Positions 1 through 6,182 of a stretch of DNA of 7,079 nucleotides are shown here, piece after piece. The stretch is from positions 1 to 7,079 of the forward strand of contig JAEWCK010000076.1 of NCBI GenBank assembly GCA_023390675.1, written 5' to 3'. Source of the DNA: Pseudomonadota bacterium (lineage in GTDB: Bacteria > Pseudomonadota > Alphaproteobacteria > Sphingomonadales > Sphingomonadaceae). Position 1 is the stretch's first letter, and each line of letters opens with the position of its first letter. Both the position numbers and the translations under genes were made by a program. A model generated the notes under the pieces. That model did not search any database, was not told where the DNA came from, and worked only from the letters and a program-made list of their open reading frames with translations.

Positions 1-332
1 TCCGCGCGCAGCTCCGCATCGGCGGCGGCGGCGGCGCGACCGTCGCGGGCACCCGCGCCACCGGCGAGAGCTTCGTCCGCCACCTGACCTGGGAAGAGTA
101 TCTCGCCAACATCAAGCCCGGCGAGCACAAGTATCAGGAGCGCTTCACCAGCGCTCCCGCGGTCGAGATCGACGGCGACATCGCGATGGTCTGGGGCGCT
201 TTCACGCTCTACGAGGACGGCAAGCCGCGCACCTGCGGGGTCGATCATTTCGATCTCATCCGCGAGAACGGCCAGTGGAAGGTCCAGAACGTCACCTGGT
301 CGCAGCGCACCACCGGCTGCGCCGCCCAGTGA
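1..332 (+). CDS. NTF2/SnoaL-like protein, 5'-truncated by window edge
   Basis: The reading frame is open from base 3 to the TGA at 330-332 and gives 109 visible residues; the start lies left of the window. The fold is inferred from the C-terminal pattern: an alternating strand with DGDIAMVWGAFTLYEDGK, then a GVDHFDLIRENGQWKV segment and a closing NVTWSQRTTGC. This is the usual ending of small cone-shaped NTF2-like/SnoaL (DUF4440 or lumazine-binding-like) proteins, in which a His-Phe pair and a Trp-Lys strand line the pocket. Such proteins act as small hydrolases, isomerases or binding proteins, and no substrate can be read here. A run of five glycines (bases 21-35) sits in the visible N-terminal part. 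The stop overlaps or nearly touches the next gene, so it is probably in the same operon. Family assignment is fairly safe; function is unknown. Confidence 0.75.
   Translation, partial: RAQLRIGGGGGATVAGTRATGESFVRHLTWEEYLANIKPGEHKYQERFTSAPAVEIDGDIAMVWGAFTLYEDGKPRTCGVDHFDLIRENGQWKVQNVTWSQRTTGCAAQ
21..35 (+). repeat. (GGC)5 tract coding for five glycines
   Basis: Five perfect GGC codons in a row lie inside the NTF2-like reading frame. In a genome this GC-rich such a tract can arise by codon bias alone. A change of repeat number would stay in frame and only alter the glycine count, so a phase-switching role is unlikely. Confidence 0.5.
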
Positions 333-649
333 GCCAAAACGTGACCCGCGACCGCCTCTTCCTGCTCGATCACGATTATGCCGATCCGGCGCTCGGCGGC
401 GTGCGGCGTTTCTATTGCAAGGACTGCATGACGGTCGAGGGCCTGCTCGCCGCGTTCCCCGAACGCGCCGCTAACATCGACGTGATCCGCGTTCCTTGGC
501 CGCGTCCCCGCGCGGAAGTGGCCGAGGCGATCGGCGAGGCGAACCAGAACCTGCCCGCGCTCGTCTGGGACGGCGGCTTCGCCAACGAGATAGAGCCCCT
601 GCTCGCCGCGCTCGCCGAGCGCCATGGCTTCCCGGAGCGTCACCCGTGA
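329..649 (+). CDS. DUF3088-type small protein with thioredoxin-like CxxC
   Basis: A 106-residue protein. From memory of the family it matches DUF3088: an N-terminal RDRLFLLDHDYADP strand, RFYCKDCMTVEGLL with the cysteine pair C30-x-x-C33, a VPWPRPRAEV segment, and GEANQNLPALVW near the end. The layout (beta strand, CxxC at a helix start, a second strand, then a proline before the third strand in NQNLPALV) resembles a thioredoxin or glutaredoxin fold, so a redox or metal-binding role is possible but unproven. The start is uncertain. GTG 329 overlaps the upstream stop as GTGA, while GTG 341 would give VTRDRLFLL, closer to my recollection of the usual family start. Neither has a clear Shine-Dalgarno sequence. 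The stop overlaps the start of the carboxylase gene, so the two are probably co-translated. Biological role is not known. Confidence 0.8.
   Translation: MSQNVTRDRLFLLDHDYADPALGGVRRFYCKDCMTVEGLLAAFPERAANIDVIRVPWPRPRAEVAEAIGEANQNLPALVWDGGFANEIEPLLAALAERHGFPERHP
634..637 (+). promoter_or_regulatory. Shine-Dalgarno (GGAG) for carboxylase alpha subunit
   Basis: GGAG lies 8 bases before GTG 646, inside the last codons of the DUF3088-type gene. It supports GTG 646 as the start, and the first residues then read ITSLLIANRGEIACRI, which is exactly where biotin carboxylases begin. Confidence 0.6.
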
Positions 650-2553
650 TTACCTCTCTCCTCATCGCCAATCGCGGCGAGATCGCCTGCCGCATCATCC
701 GCACCGCGCGCGCGATGGGGATCCGCACCGTCGCGGTCTATTCGGACGCCGACGCCAATGCCCTCCACGTCCGCGAGGCCGACGAGGCGGTCCATATCGG
801 CCCCTCCCCGGCGCGTGAGAGTTATCTGGTCGGCGACAAGATCATCGCCGCTGCGCGGCAAACCGGCGCGCAGGCGATCCACCCCGGCTACGGCTTCCTC
901 TCCGAAAACGCCGATTTCGCGCAGGCAGTGCTCGACGCGGGTCTGATCTGGGTCGGCCCCAACCCTGCCAGCATCCGCGCGATGGGCCTCAAGGACGCCG
1001 CCAAGGAGCGGATGATCGCCGCGGGCGTGCCGGTCACGCCCGGCTATCTCGGCGAGGACCAGTCGCCCGAGCGCCTTCAGGCCGAGGCCGATGCGATCGG
1101 CTATCCGGTGCTGATCAAGGCGGTCGCGGGCGGCGGCGGCAAGGGCATGCGCCGCGTCGACGCCGCCGGAGACTTTCAGGACGCGCTGGCGAGCTGCAAG
1201 CGCGAGGCCGCCAGCTCGTTCGGCGACGATCGCGTCCTCCTCGAAAAATACATCCTCTCGCCGCGCCACATCGAAGTGCAGGTGTTTGGCGACAGCCACG
1301 GCAATGTCGTCCACCTGTTCGAGCGCGACTGCTCGCTCCAGCGCCGCCACCAGAAGGTGATCGAGGAAGCCCCCGCCCCCGGCATGGACGAAGCGACGCG
1401 CGAGGCGATCTGTGCCGCCGCCGTCCGCGCGGCAAAGGCAGTCGACTATGTCGGCGCCGGCACGATCGAGTTCATCGCCGACGCGAGCGAAGGCCTGCGC
1501 GCCGATCGCATCTGGTTCATGGAGATGAACACCCGCCTCCAGGTCGAGCACCCGGTGACCGAGGAGATCACCGGGCAGGATCTCGTCGAGTGGCAGCTCC
1601 GCGTCGCTTCGGGCGAGCCGCTGCCGCTGCGGCAGGACGAGCTCTCGATCCACGGCTGGGCGATGGAAGCGCGGCTTTATGCCGAGGATCCCGACAACGG
1701 CTTCCTCCCCGAGACCGGCCAGGTCGGCGAGTTCCGCCCCGCCGGCTATCCGCGAATCGACGCGGGCGTCGTCGCCGGCGACATGGTCACGCCCTTCTAC
1801 GATCCGATGATCGCCAAGGTGATCGGCCATGGCAGCGACCGCGAAGGCGCGCGCGCCGACCTGCTCTCGGGCCTCGACCGGCTGACCACCTGGCCGCTCC
1901 GTAACAACGCCGCCTTTCTCTATCGCCTTGTCGACCATCCGATCTTCGCGGCGGGCGACGTCGATACCGGCTTCATCACCCGGCATCTCGACGCGCTGAC
2001 AGCCCCGCCCCAGCCCTCGCAGGCGGTCCTCGACGCCGCCGCGAACAGCCTCGCCGAACGCGCCGGCGTGCTGCCGGACCTGCGCTACGTGTCACGTCCC
2101 GACGCGCATGTCGGCCCCTGGACGGTCTGCATCGGCCTGCGCCTCAATGCCCCCGACCAGCGCGAGGTGCGCCTGTGGGACGGCCTGCGCGGCTATGCGG
2201 GGCAGATCGGCCCCACCGATGCCGCCACCCCGCACTGGACCCGCGGCGACGGCGTGCTCGCGGTCGAGCGCGGAAGGACCTATTATTTCACGCTGGAGCC
2301 GCCGCGTCGCTCGGCCGCGGGCGCCGCCGCCGACGGTGCGATACTCGCGCCGATGCCGGGCCGCGTGACCGCTGTCGATGTCGGCCCCGGCGAGGCGGTC
2401 GCCAAGGGCCAGCGCCTCGTGACGCTCGAGGCGATGAAGATGGAGCACAGCCTCGTCGCTCCGTTCGACGGCGTGGTGGCCGAGACCGGCGCCGAAGCGG
2501 GCGCGCAAGTCACCGAAGGCACGCTGCTCATCCGCGTGGAGAAGGCAGGGTGA
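646..2553 (+). CDS. liuD: 3-methylcrotonyl-CoA carboxylase, biotin-containing alpha subunit
   Basis: A 635-residue protein (also called mccA). It uses ATP and bicarbonate to carboxylate its own biotin; the beta subunit then transfers CO2 to 3-methylcrotonyl-CoA, giving 3-methylglutaconyl-CoA in cytoplasmic leucine breakdown. Order: biotin carboxylase N-domain (LLIANRGEIACRI, about 1-113), ATP-grasp (about 114-325; K116, K158, glycine loop AGGGGKGMR with K166, E275, E293, and R297-x-Q299-V300-E301), biotin carboxylase C-domain (about 335-445, R343), a less conserved BT-like linker, and a biotinyl domain (about 565-633) with EAMKM and biotinyl lysine K598. Three stretches match methylcrotonyl- rather than propionyl-CoA carboxylase as I remember them: RRHQKVIEEAPAPGM, DLVEWQLRVASGEPLPL and FAAGDVDTGFI. 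Length is slightly short but complete. The start GTG 646 overlaps the previous stop (GTGA). The beta subunit is not in the window. Geranyl- or another acyl-CoA specificity cannot be excluded. Confidence 0.93.
   Translation: MITSLLIANRGEIACRIIRTARAMGIRTVAVYSDADANALHVREADEAVHIGPSPARESYLVGDKIIAAARQTGAQAIHPGYGFLSENADFAQAVLDAGLIWVGPNPASIRAMGLKDAAKERMIAAGVPVTPGYLGEDQSPERLQAEADAIGYPVLIKAVAGGGGKGMRRVDAAGDFQDALASCKREAASSFGDDRVLLEKYILSPRHIEVQVFGDSHGNVVHLFERDCSLQRRHQKVIEEAPAPGMDEATREAICAAAVRAAKAVDYVGAGTIEFIADASEGLRADRIWFMEMNTRLQVEHPVTEEITGQDLVEWQLRVASGEPLPLRQDELSIHGWAMEARLYAEDPDNGFLPETGQVGEFRPAGYPRIDAGVVAGDMVTPFYDPMIAKVIGHGSDREGARADLLSGLDRLTTWPLRNNAAFLYRLVDHPIFAAGDVDTGFITRHLDALTAPPQPSQAVLDAAANSLAERAGVLPDLRYVSRPDAHVGPWTVCIGLRLNAPDQREVRLWDGLRGYAGQIGPTDAATPHWTRGDGVLAVERGRTYYFTLEPPRRSAAGAAADGAILAPMPGRVTAVDVGPGEAVAKGQRLVTLEAMKMEHSLVAPFDGVVAETGAEAGAQVTEGTLLIRVEKAG
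2538..2545 (+). promoter_or_regulatory. Shine-Dalgarno-like GGAGAAGG for GNAT gene
   Basis: A purine run lies in the last codons of the carboxylase gene. Its GGAG is 8 bases before GTG 2550, which favours that start over ATG 2562. For ATG 2562 the nearest purine block (AGGG, 2547-2550) is 11 bases away, which is usable but less good. Confidence 0.45.
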
Positions 2554-3011
2554 CGCTGGCGATGCGCGAGGCGACGCGCGCGGACCTTCCCGCGATCGTC
2601 CGGCTTCTCTGGGACGACGAGACCGCGCGCCACCGCGAGGACCCGAGCGAACCACTCGATCCGCGCTACCTTGCCGCGTTCGATGCGATCGATACCGACC
2701 CGAACCAGCACCTCATCGCCGCCGAGCTCGATGGCCGCATCGTCGGCACGATGCAGCTCAGCTTCCTCCCCGGCCTCTCGTTTCGCGGCAGCTGGCGCGG
2801 GCTGATCGAGGCCGTCCGCATCGCCAGCGACCTGCGTGGCCGGCGCCTGGGCGAGCAGATGATCCTCTGGGCGGTCGAGCAATGCCGCGCGCGCGACTGC
2901 AAGCTCGTCCAGCTAACATCCACCGCGACGCGCACCGCGGCGCACCGCTTCTACGCCCGGCTCGGCTTCGTCCAGAGCCATGTCGGCATGAAGCTGCATC
3001 TGAGGGACTGA
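2550..3011 (+). CDS. GNAT-family N-acetyltransferase
   Basis: A 153-residue protein from GTG 2550 (149 from ATG 2562). GNAT proteins transfer an acetyl group from acetyl-CoA to an amine, often on a small molecule or a protein N-terminus or lysine. Visible parts: the N-terminal MREATRADLPAIVRLLWDD strand and helix, a central GRIVGTMQLSFLPGLSFRG hairpin, an acetyl-CoA phosphate-binding loop RGRRLGEQMI at 96-105, and a C-terminal VQLTSTATRTAAHRFYARLGF segment ending with VGMKLHL. The tyrosine in HRFYARLGF (Y135) is the usual candidate general acid. The binding loop has R99 where many members have glycine. The gene overlaps the carboxylase stop by GTGA and ends three bases before the MaoC gene. 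An acetyl-CoA-using enzyme in a leucine-degradation operon could be a regulator or an unrelated passenger; the substrate is unknown. Confidence 0.9.
   Translation: MTLAMREATRADLPAIVRLLWDDETARHREDPSEPLDPRYLAAFDAIDTDPNQHLIAAELDGRIVGTMQLSFLPGLSFRGSWRGLIEAVRIASDLRGRRLGEQMILWAVEQCRARDCKLVQLTSTATRTAAHRFYARLGFVQSHVGMKLHLRD
3002..3007 (+). promoter_or_regulatory. Shine-Dalgarno GAGGGA for MaoC gene
   Basis: GAGGGA lies 7 bases before ATG 3015, within the last codons of the GNAT gene. It is the clearest ribosome binding site in the window and fixes the MaoC start. Confidence 0.75.
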
Positions 3012-3014
3012 ACC

Positions 3015-3467
3015 ATGGCCGGACGCTTCTTCGACGAATGGCAGGTCGGCGACACCATCGCGCACGCGCTGCGCCGCACGGTGACCGAGACCGACAACCT
3101 CCTCTTCTCGACGCTCACCCACAACACCCAGCCGCTCCACATCGACGCGGAGGCGGCGAAGGCGAGCGAGTTCGGCCGGATCCTCGTCAACGGCACCTTC
3201 ACCTTCAGCCTGATGGTCGGGATCACTGTCGGCGACACCACCGCGGGCACGCTCGTCGCCAATCTCGGCTATGACGAGCTACGCATGCCCAAACCGGTGT
3301 TCCTCGGCGACACGCTCCGCGCCGAGAGCGAGGTGCTGGAAGTCCGGCCGAGCAAGTCGCGCCCCGGCCAGGGCATCGTGACCTGGAAGCACCGTATGCT
3401 CAACCAGCGCGATGAGCTGGTCTGCGAGTGCACCCGCTCGGCGCTGCTGCGGAGCCGTCCGGCCTGA
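3015..3467 (+). CDS. MaoC-family dehydratase / enoyl-CoA hydratase-like, hot-dog fold
   Basis: A 150-residue single hot-dog protein. MaoC/R-hydratase-like enzymes add water to, or remove it from, acyl-CoA thioesters in the cytoplasm, usually as dimers. Visible parts: FDEWQVGDTIAHALRRTVTETD at the N-terminus, the hydratase-2 motif region LTHNTQPLHIDAEAAKASEFG (residues 34-54), ILVNGTFTFSLMVGI forming the central helix, and a late strand with FLGDTLRAESEVLEVRPSKS. In R-specific hydratases such as PhaJ an Asp and His five residues apart are catalytic. Here the His is kept (H42) but the Asp position is Asn (N37), as I recall for the subgroup that includes mesaconyl-CoA hydratase-like proteins. 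It follows the GNAT gene by three bases and has a strong ribosome binding site. It might hydrate 3-methylglutaconyl-CoA or another branched enoyl-CoA; that is inference from context only. Confidence 0.9.
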   Translation: MAGRFFDEWQVGDTIAHALRRTVTETDNLLFSTLTHNTQPLHIDAEAAKASEFGRILVNGTFTFSLMVGITVGDTTAGTLVANLGYDELRMPKPVFLGDTLRAESEVLEVRPSKSRPGQGIVTWKHRMLNQRDELVCECTRSALLRSRPA

Positions 3468-3483
3468 GGCGCGTTGGGCGGTG

Positions 3484-4689
3484 ATGCACGAAGTCGACGT
3501 CGCAGTGATCGGCGGCGGCGCCGCGGGGATCGCCGCGCTCCGCACGCTCGCCGAGGCCGGCAGGAACGTGCTGCTCCTCGAAGCGAGCGACCGGCTCGGC
3601 GGCCGCGCCCACACCGTCAACGTCGCCGGGATGCCGCTCGATCTCGGCGCCGGCTGGCTCCACTCGGCCGAGCACAATCCCTGGGTGAAGATCGCCGAGG
3701 CGAGCGGCTTTGTTGTCGACCGCACCCTTCCCCGCTGGCGCGAGCAGTGGCGCGAGCTCGGCTTCTCGAAGGCCGCGCAGGAGGGCGCGGGCCAGGCCTA
3801 CGCCGCTTTCGACGAAGCGATGCGCCACGCGAGGAGCGACCGCGCTTCGGATCTGCTCCCCCCTGACGGCGAATGGAACGCGTATCTCGACGCGCTGAGC
3901 GGCTTCATCAACGGCGCGCCGATGCGCGAGATGTCGGTCGCCGACTGGCTCGCTTATGACGACGCCGCGACCGAAACCGACTGGCGCGTACCCGACGGCT
4001 ATGGCGCGCTCGTCGCCGCGCACGCCACGCGCCTGCCCGTCGCGCTCGGCACGCCGGCCACGGCGATCGATCGCTCGGGAAGCAAGCTTCGCATCGAGAC
4101 GCCGCGCGGCACGCTTGCCGCCGGCGCCGCGATCGTCACCGTCTCGACCGACGTGCTTGCCAGCGGCGCGATCGAGCTCGCCGGCCATGACGCCATTCTT
4201 CACGCCGCATCGCAGCTCCCGCTCGGGCTCGCCGACAAGCTGTTCCTTGCCCTGGATGGCGACGAGGATATCGATGCCGACGCGCACCTCCTCGGCAATC
4301 CGCGCGCCACAATCACCGGCACCTACACGCTCCGCCCCTTCGGCCGGCCCGTGATCGAATGCATGCTCGGCGGCGAAGGCGCGCGGACGATGGAGAAGGA
4401 AGGGCTGGAGGGCGCCGCCGACTTCGCGATCGGCGAGCTTTGCGCGCTGCTCGGCAGCGACTGGCGCACGCGGCTGCGCCTGATCGCCGGCTCGGCCTGG
4501 GGGCGCGAGACCTTCGTTCGTGGCGGCTACAGCCACGCGCTCCCCGGACAGGCCGAGGCGCGCAAGACGCTGGCCACGCCGATCGACGAACGCATCCGCT
4601 TCGCCGGCGAAGCCTGCTCGCTAACCGAATTCTCCACCGTCCACGGCGCGTACCGCACCGGCATCGCGGCCGCGAAGGCGGCGCTCTAG
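3484..4689 (+). CDS. Flavin (FAD) amine oxidase, polyamine/monoamine oxidase-like
   Basis: A 401-residue FAD enzyme of the amine oxidase family, expected to oxidise an amine to an imine, with reduced flavin reoxidised by O2 or another acceptor. Visible parts: N-terminal Rossmann motif VIGGGAAG (G10, G12, G15), the acidic strand end LLLEASDRLGGRAHTV (E33, GGR 39-41), GAGWLHSAEHNP with H60 at the spot where polyamine oxidases carry a conserved His, PLGLADKLFL with K252 at the place of the flavin-N5 lysine, and the C-terminal FAD contact IRFAGEACS (about 371-379) followed by TVHGAYRTGIAAA. No signal peptide or membrane helix is seen, so it is probably cytoplasmic. It is shorter than typical family members (about 430-500). 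GTG 3481 is an in-frame alternative start; GAGG at 3466-3469 is 11 bases from that GTG and 14 from ATG 3484. It lies 16 bp after the MaoC gene. Its substrate is unknown. Confidence 0.88.
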   Translation: MHEVDVAVIGGGAAGIAALRTLAEAGRNVLLLEASDRLGGRAHTVNVAGMPLDLGAGWLHSAEHNPWVKIAEASGFVVDRTLPRWREQWRELGFSKAAQEGAGQAYAAFDEAMRHARSDRASDLLPPDGEWNAYLDALSGFINGAPMREMSVADWLAYDDAATETDWRVPDGYGALVAAHATRLPVALGTPATAIDRSGSKLRIETPRGTLAAGAAIVTVSTDVLASGAIELAGHDAILHAASQLPLGLADKLFLALDGDEDIDADAHLLGNPRATITGTYTLRPFGRPVIECMLGGEGARTMEKEGLEGAADFAIGELCALLGSDWRTRLRLIAGSAWGRETFVRGGYSHALPGQAEARKTLATPIDERIRFAGEACSLTEFSTVHGAYRTGIAAAKAAL

Positions 4690-4702
4690 GCCGCCTTGCG
4701 CG
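4671..4702. terminator. Stem-loop at convergent gene ends, possible bidirectional terminator
   Basis: AAGGCGGC (4675-4682) and GCCGCCTT (4690-4697) are perfect inverted copies with a 7-base loop (4683-4689). The stem continues with CGCG (4671-4674) against CGCG (4699-4702) after one bulged G (4698), for 12 pairs in all. The loop holds both genes' TAG stops, which overlap as CTAG. Neither strand shows a clear run of T after the stem, so it is not a textbook intrinsic terminator. It could still slow polymerase or protect both mRNA 3' ends. No other terminator is visible between these genes. Confidence 0.45.
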
Positions 4703-6152
4703 CCTTTGGCACGGGGTTAGAGAATTCCATCTCCTGGTCGATCCCGCCGAACTTGAGCGCGATCACGTCGCGCGCATAATTCTGGTTGAGCCGCCACGGC
4801 TTGCGCGTTCCCTGCCGCGGCAGCTTGTCGGCGGCGCGCTGGATATAGCCCGAGGTGAAGTCGAGGAACGGCGTCTCCTCCACCGGCCCCTGCACCCGCG
4901 GCGTGACTTGCCGCATCCCGCGCTTCCGCATCGCGTTGAGCAACCGCGTGACATAGCCCGCAGTAAGGTCGCTCTTCAGCGTCCAGCTTGCATTGGTGTA
5001 GCCGAACGAAATCGCGAAATTGGGCACGTCGGCGAACATCATGCCCTTGTAGGTCATCGCCTGCGACGCATCGAAAAGCTTGCCGTCCACCATGATCGGC
5101 ATGCCGCTGAACAATTGGATCTCGAGCCCCGTCGCCGTCACCACCAGGTCGGCCCCGATCTCCCTGCCCGAGGCGAGGCGGATGCCTTGGGGAGTGAATC
5201 GCTCGATCGTATCGGTGACCACCTCCGCCTTGCCCTCGCGGATCGCGGCGAACAGGTCGGCGTCGGGCACGAGGCACAGCCGCTGGTCCCACGGATTGTA
5301 GCTCGGCGTGAAATGCGTGCCGACGTCATAGTCCTCACCCAGCTCGTCGCGGACCATCTGGACGATCCGCTCCTTCGCCTTGTCGGGATGCCTGCGCGCG
5401 ATTCCGAAGAAATATTGCTGGAGCAGCACATTCTTCCAGCGCGTCATTCCGTACGCCATTTTCGCGGGCAGCCGCTTGCGCAGCCAGTTCGCGATCGAAT
5501 CCTCCGAAGGGCGCGATACGATATAGGTCGGCGAGCGCTGGAGCATCGTGACGTGTGCCGCCTGCTTGGCAAGCTCAGGCACCAGAGTCACCGCCGTCGC
5601 GCCGCTGCCGATCACGACGACGCGCTTGTCCCTATAGTCGATATCGTCGGTCCAGAATTGCGGGTGGACGATCCGCCCCTTGAAATCCTCGCTCCCCGCA
5701 AACTCGGGCGCATAGCCCCGCGTGTAATTGTAATAGCCCGTGCACAGGAACAGGAAGGAGCAGGTGAAGGTCAGCCTGTCCGCGCCGCGCTCGGCCGTGA
5801 TCGTCCACAGCGCATCCTCGGTCGACCAGCTCGCGGCGGTGACGCGCGTCGAATAGCGGATGTGCTCGTCGATGCCGTAGTCCGCGACCGCCTCTTCCAG
5901 ATAGTTGAGGATAGATGGCCCGTCGGCGATCGCCTTGCTTTTGGTCCACGGCCGGAACGAGAAGCCCAAAGTGAACATATCCGAGTCCGATCGGATCCCC
6001 GGATAGCGGAACAGGTCCCACGTCCCGCCCAGCCGCTCGCGACCCTCCAGCACGACATAGCTGCGGTCCGGGCTGTTCGCCTGGAGATGCCAGGCAGCCC
6101 CCACGCCCGAGATGCCCGCGCCCACGATCGCGACGTCGAAATGCTCGCTCAT
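4686..6152 (-). CDS. ethA: EthA-type FAD/NADPH Baeyer-Villiger monooxygenase
   Basis: A 488-residue class B flavoprotein monooxygenase that would insert oxygen next to a ketone, or oxidise sulfur, using NADPH and O2. Visible parts: FAD motif VGAGISG (G11, G13, G16); GGTWDLFRYPGIRSD (42-56), matching the type I signature ending in D56; the Baeyer-Villiger fingerprint FKGRIVHPQFWT (157-168); NADPH motif IGSGATA (181-187) with R206 in LQRSPTY; and PWDQR (286-290) with R290 where I expect the catalytic Arg. It resembles Mycobacterium tuberculosis EthA as I recall it along its whole length (about 489 residues), including RYPGIRSDSDM, YNPWDQRLCLVP, YTNASWTLK and PWRLNQNY. The fingerprint ends in Thr instead of the usual Pro or Asp. 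ATG 6152 is the only sensible start because an in-frame TAG lies four codons upstream (6162-6164). No Shine-Dalgarno is evident. It follows tamB by 37 bp on the same strand. The natural substrate is unknown. Confidence 0.93.
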   Translation of the reverse strand: MSEHFDVAIVGAGISGVGAAWHLQANSPDRSYVVLEGRERLGGTWDLFRYPGIRSDSDMFTLGFSFRPWTKSKAIADGPSILNYLEEAVADYGIDEHIRYSTRVTAASWSTEDALWTITAERGADRLTFTCSFLFLCTGYYNYTRGYAPEFAGSEDFKGRIVHPQFWTDDIDYRDKRVVVIGSGATAVTLVPELAKQAAHVTMLQRSPTYIVSRPSEDSIANWLRKRLPAKMAYGMTRWKNVLLQQYFFGIARRHPDKAKERIVQMVRDELGEDYDVGTHFTPSYNPWDQRLCLVPDADLFAAIREGKAEVVTDTIERFTPQGIRLASGREIGADLVVTATGLEIQLFSGMPIMVDGKLFDASQAMTYKGMMFADVPNFAISFGYTNASWTLKSDLTAGYVTRLLNAMRKRGMRQVTPRVQGPVEETPFLDFTSGYIQRAADKLPRQGTRKPWRLNQNYARDVIALKFGGIDQEMEFSNPVPKARKAA

Positions 6153-6159
6153 GGCGGCA

Positions 6160-6182
6160 CGCTAACATGGATGTCAGTAGCG
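6160..6182. other. Imperfect inverted repeat in the tamB-ethA gap
   Basis: CGCTA (6160-6164) pairs with TAGCG (6178-6182), and inside it ACAT (6165-6168) faces ATGT (6171-6174) with CAG (6175-6177) left unpaired. It fills most of the 37-bp gap between the tamB stop and the ethA start. It could be a weak attenuator or a small protein-binding palindrome, but the pairing is short and it may be chance. Confidence 0.25.

Noticed and set aside
275..328. An ATG-started longer form of the DUF3088-type protein
   Set aside because: The added residues overlap the conserved end of the NTF2-like protein and do not resemble the family; GTG 329 or 341 fits better.
496..645. A longer carboxylase reading frame beginning at ATG 496
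   Set aside because: The extra 50 residues are Arg/Pro/Ala-rich, overlap the DUF3088-type gene, and precede the exact point where biotin carboxylases start (GTG 646 with GGAG 8 bases upstream).
640..1986. A 448-codon minus-strand open frame opposite the carboxylase gene
   Set aside because: It mirrors conserved carboxylase codons, has low-complexity Ala/Gly/Asp/Arg composition and no domain; it is a GC-bias shadow.
2175..2549. A longer GNAT reading frame beginning within the carboxylase gene
   Set aside because: The extra region is an Arg-rich shadow of the biotinyl domain; the GNAT fold begins at about MREATRADLP, right after GTG 2550 or ATG 2562.
3412..3483. A longer amine oxidase beginning at ATG 3412 within the MaoC gene
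   Set aside because: The extra 24 residues overlap MaoC coding sequence and do not look like amine oxidase; the FAD motif starts right after ATG 3484.
3400..4536. A 378-codon minus-strand open frame opposite the amine oxidase gene
   Set aside because: The same kind of antisense shadow; the plus strand carries clear FAD motifs.
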